The notes beneath the pieces were generated by a model. That model was not told the DNA's origin. It searched no databases and saw nothing but the letters and a program-made list of their open reading frames with translations. Made by a program: the position numbers and the translations under genes. Below are positions 8,548-17,040 of a DNA stretch of 64,000 nucleotides, piece by piece. Source of the DNA: Methylobacter sp. (GTDB taxonomy: Bacteria; Pseudomonadota; Gammaproteobacteria; Methylococcales; Methylomonadaceae); contig JAUYMY010000057.1 in the NCBI GenBank assembly GCA_030699385.1, positions 1 to 64,000 of the forward strand. The letters run 5' to 3'. Every line of letters starts with the position of its first letter. The stretch's first letter is position 1.

Positions 8548-11286
8548 TCATGTTCGCCCAGGACACAGCGGTATTTCTGATTGTTTTTTACCTAGATATA
8601 ACCACATAGCCCACTGTCGAATTGCACCGCCATTCCTTGCTTTGGATGCATCAGTCCAGGTTAATTCGTGTTTCTCAGCGACAAACTCACCAATGTCTTT
8701 CCCTGATAATTGATCGTCGGACTCTAGCAATTTCACAACCTGTAAAAGAATCTCTTCGGAATTCGCGCTTATCCAAAGAGCTTCTCTATTTTCAGAAAAT
8801 TTTCGAAGTTTATCTTCTGCTACGAAGTACTTATCATTCTTTACATAAATAAGCTCAAAGCGCTTTAAAATTGCGAGAGCGTTTCGATAACCTTTTGGCT
8901 TATTCTCATCTTTACCTATGCCACCTTGCTCGACAAGCCAATCTAGTGTTTCTAATACTAGCGCCGGAGAAGCAGGCGCTGTAAATACATTGCTTTTTCG
9001 GAGCTTTACATTTTCGGTCACAACTCCACCTTGGTCCCTATAAATCCAACCATTTCCAGATGATTCAATAAATCCACACAACTCCAACCATCTACAAAGT
9101 CGGATTGTATATGTATGCCATGTTTTCTCGGCATATTTATTACCAGGATAAAGCTGTTTTAAAATATCTATTAGACTGTGAACAGTTATGGCTACGTGTG
9201 ATGAAGTATCCTTAATCGAATATGTGAATGCATGTTTAGAAAATTTTTCCCGTATTACTCTAAGGATATCTATTTCATTACATGTGACAATGTCATCATT
9301 TAATGAATACAGACCGCTTTCCCTAGTGGCCAAACCGAACATAATCATATCCGTGCCCACATTCTGAATAGTGCCCTCAGAGAGCTGCGTCCTTAAAACC
9401 AATTCCTGCACTGATAATTTGGTACCATGTTCAAGATGCTTGACGACCTTGTAAATGGAAGAAAAATCCGTGGAGGGGAGATATCTTAATGGGATTACAG
9501 GAACAGAACCCGTTAATACGTACTCCCGGAAAATATCCCAATAGACATTTAATCTATCGCCACTGCGTATGACTAATCGTCTATCAATTAAAGATTTTAG
9601 TGTTTCCGGTCCGGATAATTCTATAACCTCAAACCAGTCCACTGGTGCTCGCTGCGCCACTAACCTAAGACAACTTGATTCAGCAGCGCTCAGAGATTCC
9701 ATGTCTTCTTTAAATAAGCTTGCCACGTCAAGCTTATTTTCCAACAAATCATCTTGGTTGACGCCGCTATCTATCTTTTCATACAAATGAATACATAGCT
9801 TTTTTAGCAGCCACGGGTAGCCTTGGCTACTCGCGACTAGGTTGTGACGTAGATCGTGATGCAGTTTTTGGTCAATTTCTTTTTCGAAAATATTAATAAT
9901 GGCATTTGATTCATGGTCAGAAAATGGAGCCAACTTCCTTGTGATCCTATAGTCAGATAACTGGTGCCAGAAGAAATACGCTGGATGTTCACTGTGCGTG
10001 GTACTGTCTGTTTTCCAAGCAAAGCCTAAGCAAAGGTTCAGCTTTATCGCCGCCGCATTTAACAGCAACGACTTAGCTCTTTCGAAAACTTCGTACAGTT
10101 CTGGCTTTGAATACAATTCTTCAAATTGATCAAAAACTAATGCAATTAACTGATTTTTAGCTTCAAGCGATTCTAAATAAGTCTTGATGGTTTCCGAATT
10201 TAGTGGACTTCCGACATCTGAAAGAATTAGTTCGATATCCTGTTTTCCAAAGCCGTCTTTTTGAGCATTTCTCAGAGCCTGCAATAGTGAAGAGTAAATG
10301 TACTCAGGGCCCGCGGCTGCTCGTATATCGACCGGGAACACATAGTATTTATTCTTGTTTTGGTAGTTTTCGGCCTTGCTTTTTATCTTTGCAATCAGTG
10401 AGCTCTTTCCCATCCCAGAATTTCCGGTTATGGCAAATATTCTGGTACTTGTGCTCTTCTCTTTTACCTTCTTGAAGAAATCAAATATATAGTTAATTTC
10501 CTTAAGTCGGCCAACGAAATCCTCGGGCCTCGCAGGCCGATAATCACTCCAAGCGTCACCAGTTTGAACCTGGACAACACTAACTGTTTTATTAGAATCT
10601 ATCTCTGTTATTTTTGTTTTTTGGCTTCTAGGTAGTTTGAAATTTAGATTATTTAAAGAGGTGTCAGTATCTGCCAGCTTGCTTAACAAGTCAGCATCTT
10701 CAACTAGCTCATTATTATTGGCATAGTAACAAATAACTCCTGTAGGAATACCACCTGTCAAAGTCGCAGCTGCCCAATAGGTTCCGTAGATTGTTATTAA
10801 TAAAACCCACTCACCAATCAGATTTTCACTACCCATGTATCTAGCGGCAAGGTCTTCAGGCTGTTTTTTTATAACACCAGAACAAATAAGAGAGTCGATA
10901 ACTTTATCTGGTTCGTAAAAGCTTAGTTTGATTGCTTGCTCCTTTGGCTTATCTTTCCATTCTTTAGCGAAGCCTTTAGCTTCCTTGCCGAACTCTCCTG
11001 TACTGATTAGCCACGCCTCAGAATAATCTTTAAAAACAAGAGTCCCTGCCAGATTTTTTAAAATATTTGCGTCGATATTTTTATCGCGATAGGCTTTGCA
11101 CTCAACGTATATTTCTTTTCCGCTGATTTTGTGCCGACATAACAAGTCAAGCTCCACTGCAGTAAATCTTATCTCCTTTATGACCTCATATGATTGTGCC
11201 GAAAGCAATTTTTCAGCTATTGACTCAAGGAGGTCACCTCTTTCTTTTGTAGAGGATAACTTATTTAAAGCAACTTCAATTTTCAT
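8548..11286 (-). CDS. Restriction-endonuclease-like / STAND ATPase fusion, putative defence protein
   Basis: 912 residues, with visibly more A/T than its neighbours. Residues 15-115 form a PD-(D/E)xK Mrr-like nuclease with D47 and E62-C-K64 (YVECKAYRDK) plus a helical block LLESIAEKLL. Residues 157-190 are hydrophobic and may touch a membrane. The FVGR box at 257-260 opens a P-loop NTPase: Walker A GNSGMGKSS (288-296), Walker B LIALVFDQFEELY (380-392) and a STAND-type GYP at 489-491 followed by WLLKKL. About 560-900 looks like several winged-helix segments rather than TPR or WD repeats. The architecture matches single-protein antiviral sensors in principle (nuclease effector plus STAND switch), but it is half the size of classical Avs proteins and lacks their long repeat sensor. 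It is a lone gene with no methylase beside it. The defence role is an inference. The ATG at 11286 has no strong ribosome-binding site. Confidence 0.8.
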   Translation of the reverse strand: MKIEVALNKLSSTKERGDLLESIAEKLLSAQSYEVIKEIRFTAVELDLLCRHKISGKEIYVECKAYRDKNIDANILKNLAGTLVFKDYSEAWLISTGEFGKEAKGFAKEWKDKPKEQAIKLSFYEPDKVIDSLICSGVIKKQPEDLAARYMGSENLIGEWVLLITIYGTYWAAATLTGGIPTGVICYYANNNELVEDADLLSKLADTDTSLNNLNFKLPRSQKTKITEIDSNKTVSVVQVQTGDAWSDYRPARPEDFVGRLKEINYIFDFFKKVKEKSTSTRIFAITGNSGMGKSSLIAKIKSKAENYQNKNKYYVFPVDIRAAAGPEYIYSSLLQALRNAQKDGFGKQDIELILSDVGSPLNSETIKTYLESLEAKNQLIALVFDQFEELYSKPELYEVFERAKSLLLNAAAIKLNLCLGFAWKTDSTTHSEHPAYFFWHQLSDYRITRKLAPFSDHESNAIINIFEKEIDQKLHHDLRHNLVASSQGYPWLLKKLCIHLYEKIDSGVNQDDLLENKLDVASLFKEDMESLSAAESSCLRLVAQRAPVDWFEVIELSGPETLKSLIDRRLVIRSGDRLNVYWDIFREYVLTGSVPVIPLRYLPSTDFSSIYKVVKHLEHGTKLSVQELVLRTQLSEGTIQNVGTDMIMFGLATRESGLYSLNDDIVTCNEIDILRVIREKFSKHAFTYSIKDTSSHVAITVHSLIDILKQLYPGNKYAEKTWHTYTIRLCRWLELCGFIESSGNGWIYRDQGGVVTENVKLRKSNVFTAPASPALVLETLDWLVEQGGIGKDENKPKGYRNALAILKRFELIYVKNDKYFVAEDKLRKFSENREALWISANSEEILLQVVKLLESDDQLSGKDIGEFVAEKHELTWTDASKARNGGAIRQWAMWLYLGKKQSEIPLCPGRT

Positions 11287-11560
11287 TAAAACTATCCATA
11301 TCTAATTGTGAAAATCGACGAAAGTGATGTTAATAAATACGACATTCCGCCAAAAACCGGAAAACGACTATATGTTCCATGATAACCAGAAGCTAAGCAA
11401 TAAATTCAGGAACTTTAGTGAGTTTCTTACAAGCTATTTTGCTATTAGTCTGTAATACGAAACATAGCAGCCAATCAAATCCACACACAATCAGGCGGCT
11501 CTGGGTCGAATACTGACGTAGCGCGGTAGCCCTCGCATTCTGCTATGCTCTGTAGAAGTA

Positions 11561-12559
11561 CTAAGACTCCGCTTTTTGCTCCCTAGCCAGCAGGTTTTGT
11601 ACAGCGGCTAGCGGCGCTAAGCCTTCATATAAAACCTTGTAGGTTTGTTCGGTGATGGGCATGTCTACGCCGTATTTTTTGGCTAATAAAAAGGTTTCTT
11701 TAGCGGCGGAAACGCCTTCTATTTCCTGGGCAATTTCTGCTGTCGCGATTATCGGGTCTTTGCCTTGTCCTAAGGCCAAACCGAAACGCCGGTTTCTGGA
11801 CTGGTTGTCGGTACAGGTCAAAATAAGGTCGCCCAAACCGGCCAGTCCCATGAAGGTTTCCTGTTTGCCGCCCAGTTTGACGCCGAGACGAATCATTTCG
11901 TTTAGCCCACGGGTAATCAATGCGGCGCGGGTGTTTGCGCCAAAGCCAAGGCCGTCGGCAATACCGGCGGCTATCGCCATGACATTTTTGACGGCACCGC
12001 CGACTTCAACGCCAATCAGGTCGGGGTTGGTGTAAGTCCGAAAACGTGCGCTGTGCAGGATGTCGGCTAAGAGGTTGGCAAAATTCGGCTGGAATGAGGC
12101 GATGGTGATGGCGGTCGGCAGTTCTGCCGCGACTTCTCTGGCAAAGCTGGGCCCTGAAAGCAAGGCGGCCGGGGTTTCTGCGGAAAAAATATCGGCAACC
12201 ACTTCATGCAGCAAGGAGCCGTTATCGGGATTAAAGCCTTTGGTTGCCCAAGCTATTTGTACGTCATCGGACAAATACGGTTTGAGTTGGAGCAAGGTGT
12301 CTTTAAATGCGTGGCTGGGTACGGAAACTAAGATCAGCTTACAAAAGCGGCCGATCTCGGTTAAGTCGGAAGTTACCGTCAGCAGTTCGGGGAAGGTGGG
12401 GCCGGGCAAATAGCGTTTGTTTTCCCGGTCTTGCGCCAGCGCGGCGATATGTTGCGGATTATGTCCCCATAACAGCGTTTGGCAGCCATTTCTGGCTGCC
12501 AAAATTGCCAGCGCTGTCCCCCAAGAACCTGCGCCCAGGACGGCAATTTTTTTATTCAT
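11561..12559 (-). CDS. gpsA: Glycerol-3-phosphate dehydrogenase [NAD(P)+]
   Basis: Reduces dihydroxyacetone phosphate to sn-glycerol-3-phosphate for phospholipid synthesis. It has 332 residues, the standard length. The N-terminal Rossmann motif is AVLGAGSWGTALA. The catalytic-domain segments GVEVGGAVKNVMAIAAGI (lysine in KN) and GLAGLGDLILTCT are intact, ending in a REQKAES tail. It is the last gene of a rhodanese-secB-gpsA run with 31-nt spacing from secB. Its 3' end is duplicated at 5678-5708, which makes it the probable insertion target of the adjacent island. Confidence 0.96.
   Translation of the reverse strand: MNKKIAVLGAGSWGTALAILAARNGCQTLLWGHNPQHIAALAQDRENKRYLPGPTFPELLTVTSDLTEIGRFCKLILVSVPSHAFKDTLLQLKPYLSDDVQIAWATKGFNPDNGSLLHEVVADIFSAETPAALLSGPSFAREVAAELPTAITIASFQPNFANLLADILHSARFRTYTNPDLIGVEVGGAVKNVMAIAAGIADGLGFGANTRAALITRGLNEMIRLGVKLGGKQETFMGLAGLGDLILTCTDNQSRNRRFGLALGQGKDPIIATAEIAQEIEGVSAAKETFLLAKKYGVDMPITEQTYKVLYEGLAPLAAVQNLLAREQKAES
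11565..11595. repeat. Direct repeat, right copy, within the gpsA 3' end
   Basis: Partner of 5678-5708 (28 of 31 bases identical, same orientation). This copy is the true end of gpsA. The 11287-11560 gap between it and the STAND gene holds no recognisable gene. Confidence 0.6.
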
Positions 12560-12590
12560 CCATTGAATCCTTGGGCAAGCTCAGTACAGC

Positions 12591-13058
12591 TTAATTGATG
12601 GCATCGGAACCGGGTGCCTGTTGTACTTGTTGCAGGTGTTGCGCGTATAAGGCGTCAAAATTGACCGGGGCTAACAACATTTGCGGAAAGCCGCCTTTGG
12701 TGACGAGGTCGGAAATGGCTTCGCGCGCATAAGGGAACAAAATGTTGGGGCAAAAACTGCCGAGCATGGGGCCCATTTCGGCGTCGTTAAAGCCGCCCAG
12801 CAAGAAAATACCGGCTTGGTTGACTTCGACCAGATAGGCCGTTATATCGCCGTTTTTGACGGTGATGGTGACGGTCAGGGCGACCTCGAACATTGAGTTT
12901 TCCAGCGGCAACACATGGGTACCCAAGTTAAAGTCGACGCTAGGTTCCCATTTTTCGGTGAATACTTTGGGCGAGTTCGGGGTCTCGAAAGACATATCTT
13001 TCGTATAAATCTTTTGTATGGAAAATTGTTTTTCTACTGCGTTGATTTCTTCGCTCAT
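12591..13058 (-). CDS. secB: Protein-export chaperone SecB
   Basis: Tetrameric cytoplasmic chaperone that keeps preproteins unfolded and hands them to SecA. 155 residues with family hallmarks FSIQKIYTKDMSFETPN at the N terminus, FLLGGFNDAEMGPMLGSFCP and NILFPYAREAISDLVTKGGF, then PVNFDALYAQ. It lies between the rhodanese gene and gpsA, the arrangement common in gammaproteobacteria. Confidence 0.96.
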   Translation of the reverse strand: MSEEINAVEKQFSIQKIYTKDMSFETPNSPKVFTEKWEPSVDFNLGTHVLPLENSMFEVALTVTITVKNGDITAYLVEVNQAGIFLLGGFNDAEMGPMLGSFCPNILFPYAREAISDLVTKGGFPQMLLAPVNFDALYAQHLQQVQQAPGSDAIN

Positions 13059-13103
13059 GATGACTTTTTATATTTAAGGTTGAAGGAAAGTGAGGGTGTT
13101 GCT

Positions 13104-13547
13104 TTAGTGTTTTTGCTTGCCGGCTGATTTTATCGGCAATTTATAATCGGTTTCCCAGGCTTGCATACCACCGGTAATGACGAAAACTTGTTCAAATCCC
13201 GCTTTAGTTAATAGCTTGCCGGCTGATGCCGAACGGGTTCCGGTTTGGCAGGCAATCAGAATCGGCTTGTTTTTGTGTGCTTCAAGCTTGGGCAGGTGTG
13301 TGTTTAGGTTGCCCAACGGGGTATTGATTGCATTTTCAATATGGCCTTTAAGAAAATCGTCGGCTTCGCGCACATCAATCACGAGGGTATCGCTGTCGTT
13401 CATTTTGGCAACAGCCAGCAACGGCGAAATGGAGCCAAATTTTTTCGTGGCGGCATCGAATAATTCTTGAATTAATAGATAGGTAACGACGGCCAGGGCA
13501 AGAGATAAGATGTAGTGGTTTAAAATAAATTCTAGATAACGGTCCAT
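13104..13547 (-). CDS. Membrane-anchored rhodanese-like protein (YibN type)
   Basis: 147 residues. A hydrophobic segment at about 8-27 anchors a single rhodanese domain to the inner membrane. DVREADDFLKGHIENAINTP and the active-site loop IACQTGTRSA (Cys100) are present, so sulfur or selenium transfer activity is plausible. It is the first gene of the rhodanese-secB-gpsA run and is preceded by an ArsR-type regulator in the same direction. Confidence 0.88.
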   Translation of the reverse strand: MDRYLEFILNHYILSLALAVVTYLLIQELFDAATKKFGSISPLLAVAKMNDSDTLVIDVREADDFLKGHIENAINTPLGNLNTHLPKLEAHKNKPILIACQTGTRSASAGKLLTKAGFEQVFVITGGMQAWETDYKLPIKSAGKQKH

Positions 13548-13580
13548 GAGTAGATGTGTAAAATTAAGTGGAAAGATGAA

Positions 13581-13895
13581 TTAATCGTTGGAGCAGAAGA
13601 TGTCCCGCATCATTTCAATCAGTTGCAGCATACGGGCATCGTCGATAAAGTAATAAACACGGTTCGCCTGTTTTTTAGAGCCGAGAATATTTTTTTCTCT
13701 GAGAATGGCCAAATGCTGGGAAATGTTGCTTTGGCTGGTGCCAACCTGATCGACAATGTCTTGTACGCAGACTGAATCACTGCCGAGGATGCACAATATT
13801 TTTAATCGCAAGGGGTGTGACATGGCTTTCAAGCAATGCGCGGCCTTGGCTATATTGGCATCGTCGGTGTTTATGTGCGGCTCTTTAAGTTCCAT
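13581..13895 (-). CDS. ArsR-family winged-helix transcriptional regulator
   Basis: 104 residues with the ArsR core: AMSHPLRLKILCIL, then the HTH DIVDQVGTSQSNISQHLAIL and the wing KKQANRVYYFI. There is no classical CxCxxC metal site in helix 3. The only nearby cysteine pair is the CIL and SVCVQD region, so thiol or persulfide sensing is possible. The rhodanese immediately downstream (34-nt gap) suggests sulfur-responsive control, but that is an inference. Confidence 0.88.
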   Translation of the reverse strand: MELKEPHINTDDANIAKAAHCLKAMSHPLRLKILCILGSDSVCVQDIVDQVGTSQSNISQHLAILREKNILGSKKQANRVYYFIDDARMLQLIEMMRDIFCSND

Positions 13896-14158
13896 AGGTC
13901 TGCTTAATGTTTCTAGTTGTTGAATTCGATTAGAAAGAACCTATGAATAATTATTTACACAACTTTTGTCAACGTGTATTAATATAATGATTACTTGATT
14001 AGCTAGTTTGGCGCAAGCCAGCCTACAAAAAACCAGTAAATCTGGCAAAATAATACATCACTACGACCATTTTGGGTAATGAAGAATAAAATGGTATGCC
14101 AAGTCATTTATTTTTCAGAAAAATCAGTGATGCAAAATTTTTTTAATAGCGGGAGATA

Positions 14159-15712
14159 ATGATAAACATGTTGAATCGGCCAAAGCCTGTGGTATTACTG
14201 ATCCTTGATGGATTCGGTTACACCTTGGACAAAGAATACAATGCCATTGCCATGGCGAATACGCCTTGTTGGGACACCTTGCAACAAGATTGCCCTATGA
14301 CCTTGCTGAGCTGTTCTGGCGCTTCCGTCGGCTTGCCCGGCGGACAAATGGGCAACTCGGAAGTCGGCCATGTGCATATTGGCACCGGCCGTTACGTGCC
14401 ACAGGATTTTTCTAAGGTTAATGATGCCATCGTTGACGGCAGTTTTTATACCAATCCAGTGTTATGCCGTGCCGTCGATTTAGCGAAGGAAAAAAATAAA
14501 GCGCTGCATATCATGGGTTTGCTGTCGCCTGGCGGTGTACATAGCCATGAAGAACAGATCATGGCGATGGTCGAGTTGGCGGCAAAACGTGGTCTCGACA
14601 AGATTTATCTGCATGCCTTTTTGGATGGCCGCGATGTGCCGCCCCAAAGCGCAAAAGCCTCGCTGGAGTTGCTGGATGCCAAATTTGCGGCTTTGGGTGT
14701 CGGCCGTATCGCTTCGATTGTCGGCCGTTTTTATGCGATGGATAGGGATAATCGCTGGGATAGGGTTAAGCAGGGCTATGACCTGATTACCAAAGGCGAG
14801 GCTGCATTTACTGTGGCTTCGGCGCTGGACGGTTTGGCGGCGGCTTATCAGCGTGGCGAAACCGATGAGTTTGTGTTGCCGACTGCGGTTTTGGATGCCG
14901 AACAGCGGGTGGCAATGCTTGATCCGGAAGATTCTGTCGTCTTTATGAATTTCCGTGCAGATCGCGCCCGCGAGATTTCGTTGGCCATCACTTCGCCCAC
15001 GTTCGACGCTTTCGACAGGGACCGTGCGCCGCACAGCGGTTATTATTGTACGCTGACGGAGTACCAGCAGGATTTTGATTATGATGTGGCTTTTCCGCCG
15101 ACTGATTTAAAAAACTGTCTGGGCGAGTATTTGTCAGCCTTGGGCATGACCCAATTGCGGCTGGCGGAAACCGAAAAATACGCCCATGTCACCTTTTTCC
15201 TGAATGGCGGCCAAGATACCGCTTTTCCTGGAGAAGACCGGATATTGGTGCCATCGCCCCAAGTCAGAACTTATGATTTGCAGCCGGAAATGAATGCGGC
15301 GGAAGTCACCGATCATCTGGTTGCGGCCATTACCGGCGGCAAATACGATGTCATCATTTGTAATTATGCAAATTGCGATATGGTTGGTCATACCGGCATC
15401 GTTGATGCGGCTATTTTGGCGGTAGAAGCCGTGGATGCGTCATTGCAACGTATTGTCGATGCCTTACATTCGGTTGGTGGACAAATGCTGATAACCGCCG
15501 ATCACGGCAATATTGAGCAAATGGTTGATAAATCAACCGGACAGCCGCATACCGCACATACCACGAATCCTGTGCCTTTGGTTTATGTCGGTGGCGATAA
15601 GCCTTTAGACGACGGTGGCAGTTTGTCGGATTTGGCGCCAACCGTGCTGGCCATGTTGGGCGTTGAACAACCTGTTGAAATGACCGGGCGGTCACTGATT
15701 AAATTTGTCTGA
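14159..15712 (+). CDS. gpmI: 2,3-bisphosphoglycerate-independent phosphoglycerate mutase
   Basis: Interconverts 3- and 2-phosphoglycerate in glycolysis, Mn-dependent. 517 residues, full length. The alkaline-phosphatase-fold motifs are LLILDGFG near the start, the catalytic serine in QMGNSEVGHVHIG, DRDNRWDR and the metal histidines in ITADHGNIEQM and HTAHTTNPVP. GGGAGA lies only 3 nt before the ATG at 14159, so the in-frame ATG at 14168 is an alternative start. The envC-like gene follows after 7 nt. Confidence 0.95.
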   Translation: MINMLNRPKPVVLLILDGFGYTLDKEYNAIAMANTPCWDTLQQDCPMTLLSCSGASVGLPGGQMGNSEVGHVHIGTGRYVPQDFSKVNDAIVDGSFYTNPVLCRAVDLAKEKNKALHIMGLLSPGGVHSHEEQIMAMVELAAKRGLDKIYLHAFLDGRDVPPQSAKASLELLDAKFAALGVGRIASIVGRFYAMDRDNRWDRVKQGYDLITKGEAAFTVASALDGLAAAYQRGETDEFVLPTAVLDAEQRVAMLDPEDSVVFMNFRADRAREISLAITSPTFDAFDRDRAPHSGYYCTLTEYQQDFDYDVAFPPTDLKNCLGEYLSALGMTQLRLAETEKYAHVTFFLNGGQDTAFPGEDRILVPSPQVRTYDLQPEMNAAEVTDHLVAAITGGKYDVIICNYANCDMVGHTGIVDAAILAVEAVDASLQRIVDALHSVGGQMLITADHGNIEQMVDKSTGQPHTAHTTNPVPLVYVGGDKPLDDGGSLSDLAPTVLAMLGVEQPVEMTGRSLIKFV

Positions 15713-15719
15713 TTTGTGG

Positions 15720-16955
15720 ATGAGAAAGCGGCTGGTTCTTGGTTTTTTATTGAGTGCATGTGTCTGTCAGGGGCGTGCAGAAATCTCGGAAAACAGCGAA
15801 GAGCTGACTAAGGTTCAATCGGGCCTTGAAGCGGCTAACCAAAATATGCAGCGACTTTTGCAGCAAAAAAATGCGTTACATGCCCAATTAAGTGAAGTTG
15901 AAAAACTTTATGGCAATGCCGCCGCTTTACTCAGGATGCTGAAAAATCAGGTTGAACAAAAACGTCAGAATTTGACCAAGATTCGTCAGGAAATGCGCGG
16001 TCTTGAGGATGAAATGGCTACGCAAAGTAAAGAAATAGCCGGTCAAATGAAATCAGCCTATATGATGGGGCAAAAGGAAAAGTTAAAACTTTTGCTCAAT
16101 CAGCAAGATCCCGCCTTATCCAGCCGGATGCTGGTATATTACGATTACCTTAATAAGGCGCGTTTGGCGAAATTGGCCGGTATTTCTGAATCTATGCAGC
16201 ATTTGGAGCGCTTGGACAGGCAGCAGCAGCAGGAAACCGAGCTGTTAGAGAAAAATCTTAAACAAAAGCAGGTCGAGCAAATGACTGCCGACGATGCCAG
16301 AAAGCGTAGGGCTAAATTGCTGGCGCAGTTAAAAAATGATTTTTCTTCAAATGAGCAACAAATAGCCCAGCTGAAAGAAAGTGAAAACAAACTGAAAAAC
16401 TTGATGTCTTCATTGCAAAAATCAAGCGATGATGTGAGTTTTGAGGCTGAGGCTAAACAAGCGCAGGCGAAAAATTTACCCACGTCTGCTGAAGCTTTAG
16501 CCGAACCTGCGCCAGTCTCGGCCGATTCCGGTACTGATTTTTCTAAGCCTAAAGGTGATTTTTCCACCCTTAAAGGGCAGCTGTCCTGGCCGGTTAAAGG
16601 GCGGTTGAGTAACAAGTTCGGTAGCGCACGCACGGAGAGCGAGCAGCGTGTTTGGGATGGCGTGTTGATTGAGGCCAGCGAGGGCACCGAGATACGCGCG
16701 ATTAGCCGAGGCAAAGTGGTTTATTCCGATTGGTTGCGCGGTTATGGCATGTTGACGATTGTTGATCATGGCGAGGGCTATATGTCCCTTTATGCGTTTA
16801 ATCAAAGCTTATATCGGAAAGTGGGGGAATGGGTGGATGTTGGCGACGTCATTGCTTCTGTTGGGCAAAGTGGTGGACGCAGCCAGTCCGGGTTGTACTT
16901 TGGAATACGCAGTGAAGGCAAGTCGGTTGATCCGCTTGAATGGTGTCGGCAGTAA
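15720..16955 (+). CDS. envC: Murein hydrolase activator EnvC (degenerate LytM/M23)
   Basis: Periplasmic activator of the AmiA/AmiB amidases during cell separation. A signal peptide with LVLGFLLSACVC is followed by a long coiled coil (about residues 25-225) and a C-terminal LytM domain from about 285. The zinc-ligand positions of active M23 enzymes are substituted: RVWDGV instead of HxxxD and GLYFGIR instead of HxH. That is the pattern expected for EnvC. The frame is open 5 codons further up, into gpmI, but the ATG at 15720 begins the signal peptide. It lies between gpmI and ctpA, a common gammaproteobacterial order. Confidence 0.92.
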   Translation: MRKRLVLGFLLSACVCQGRAEISENSEELTKVQSGLEAANQNMQRLLQQKNALHAQLSEVEKLYGNAAALLRMLKNQVEQKRQNLTKIRQEMRGLEDEMATQSKEIAGQMKSAYMMGQKEKLKLLLNQQDPALSSRMLVYYDYLNKARLAKLAGISESMQHLERLDRQQQQETELLEKNLKQKQVEQMTADDARKRRAKLLAQLKNDFSSNEQQIAQLKESENKLKNLMSSLQKSSDDVSFEAEAKQAQAKNLPTSAEALAEPAPVSADSGTDFSKPKGDFSTLKGQLSWPVKGRLSNKFGSARTESEQRVWDGVLIEASEGTEIRAISRGKVVYSDWLRGYGMLTIVDHGEGYMSLYAFNQSLYRKVGEWVDVGDVIASVGQSGGRSQSGLYFGIRSEGKSVDPLEWCRQ

Positions 16956-17040
16956 CGGGGATTAAGCAGGGTAATTAGCCGGCCATTCGGCTTTGTTTGG
17001 CTATGTTTTGGAAAATTAAGTGTTTGGAGTTTTAAGCTAC

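Noticed and set aside
8548-11286. Type IV or Mrr restriction system with a separate partner
   Set aside because: No methylase, McrB/C-like or helicase partner is adjacent. The nuclease is fused to a STAND-type ATPase, so the classical restriction label does not fit.
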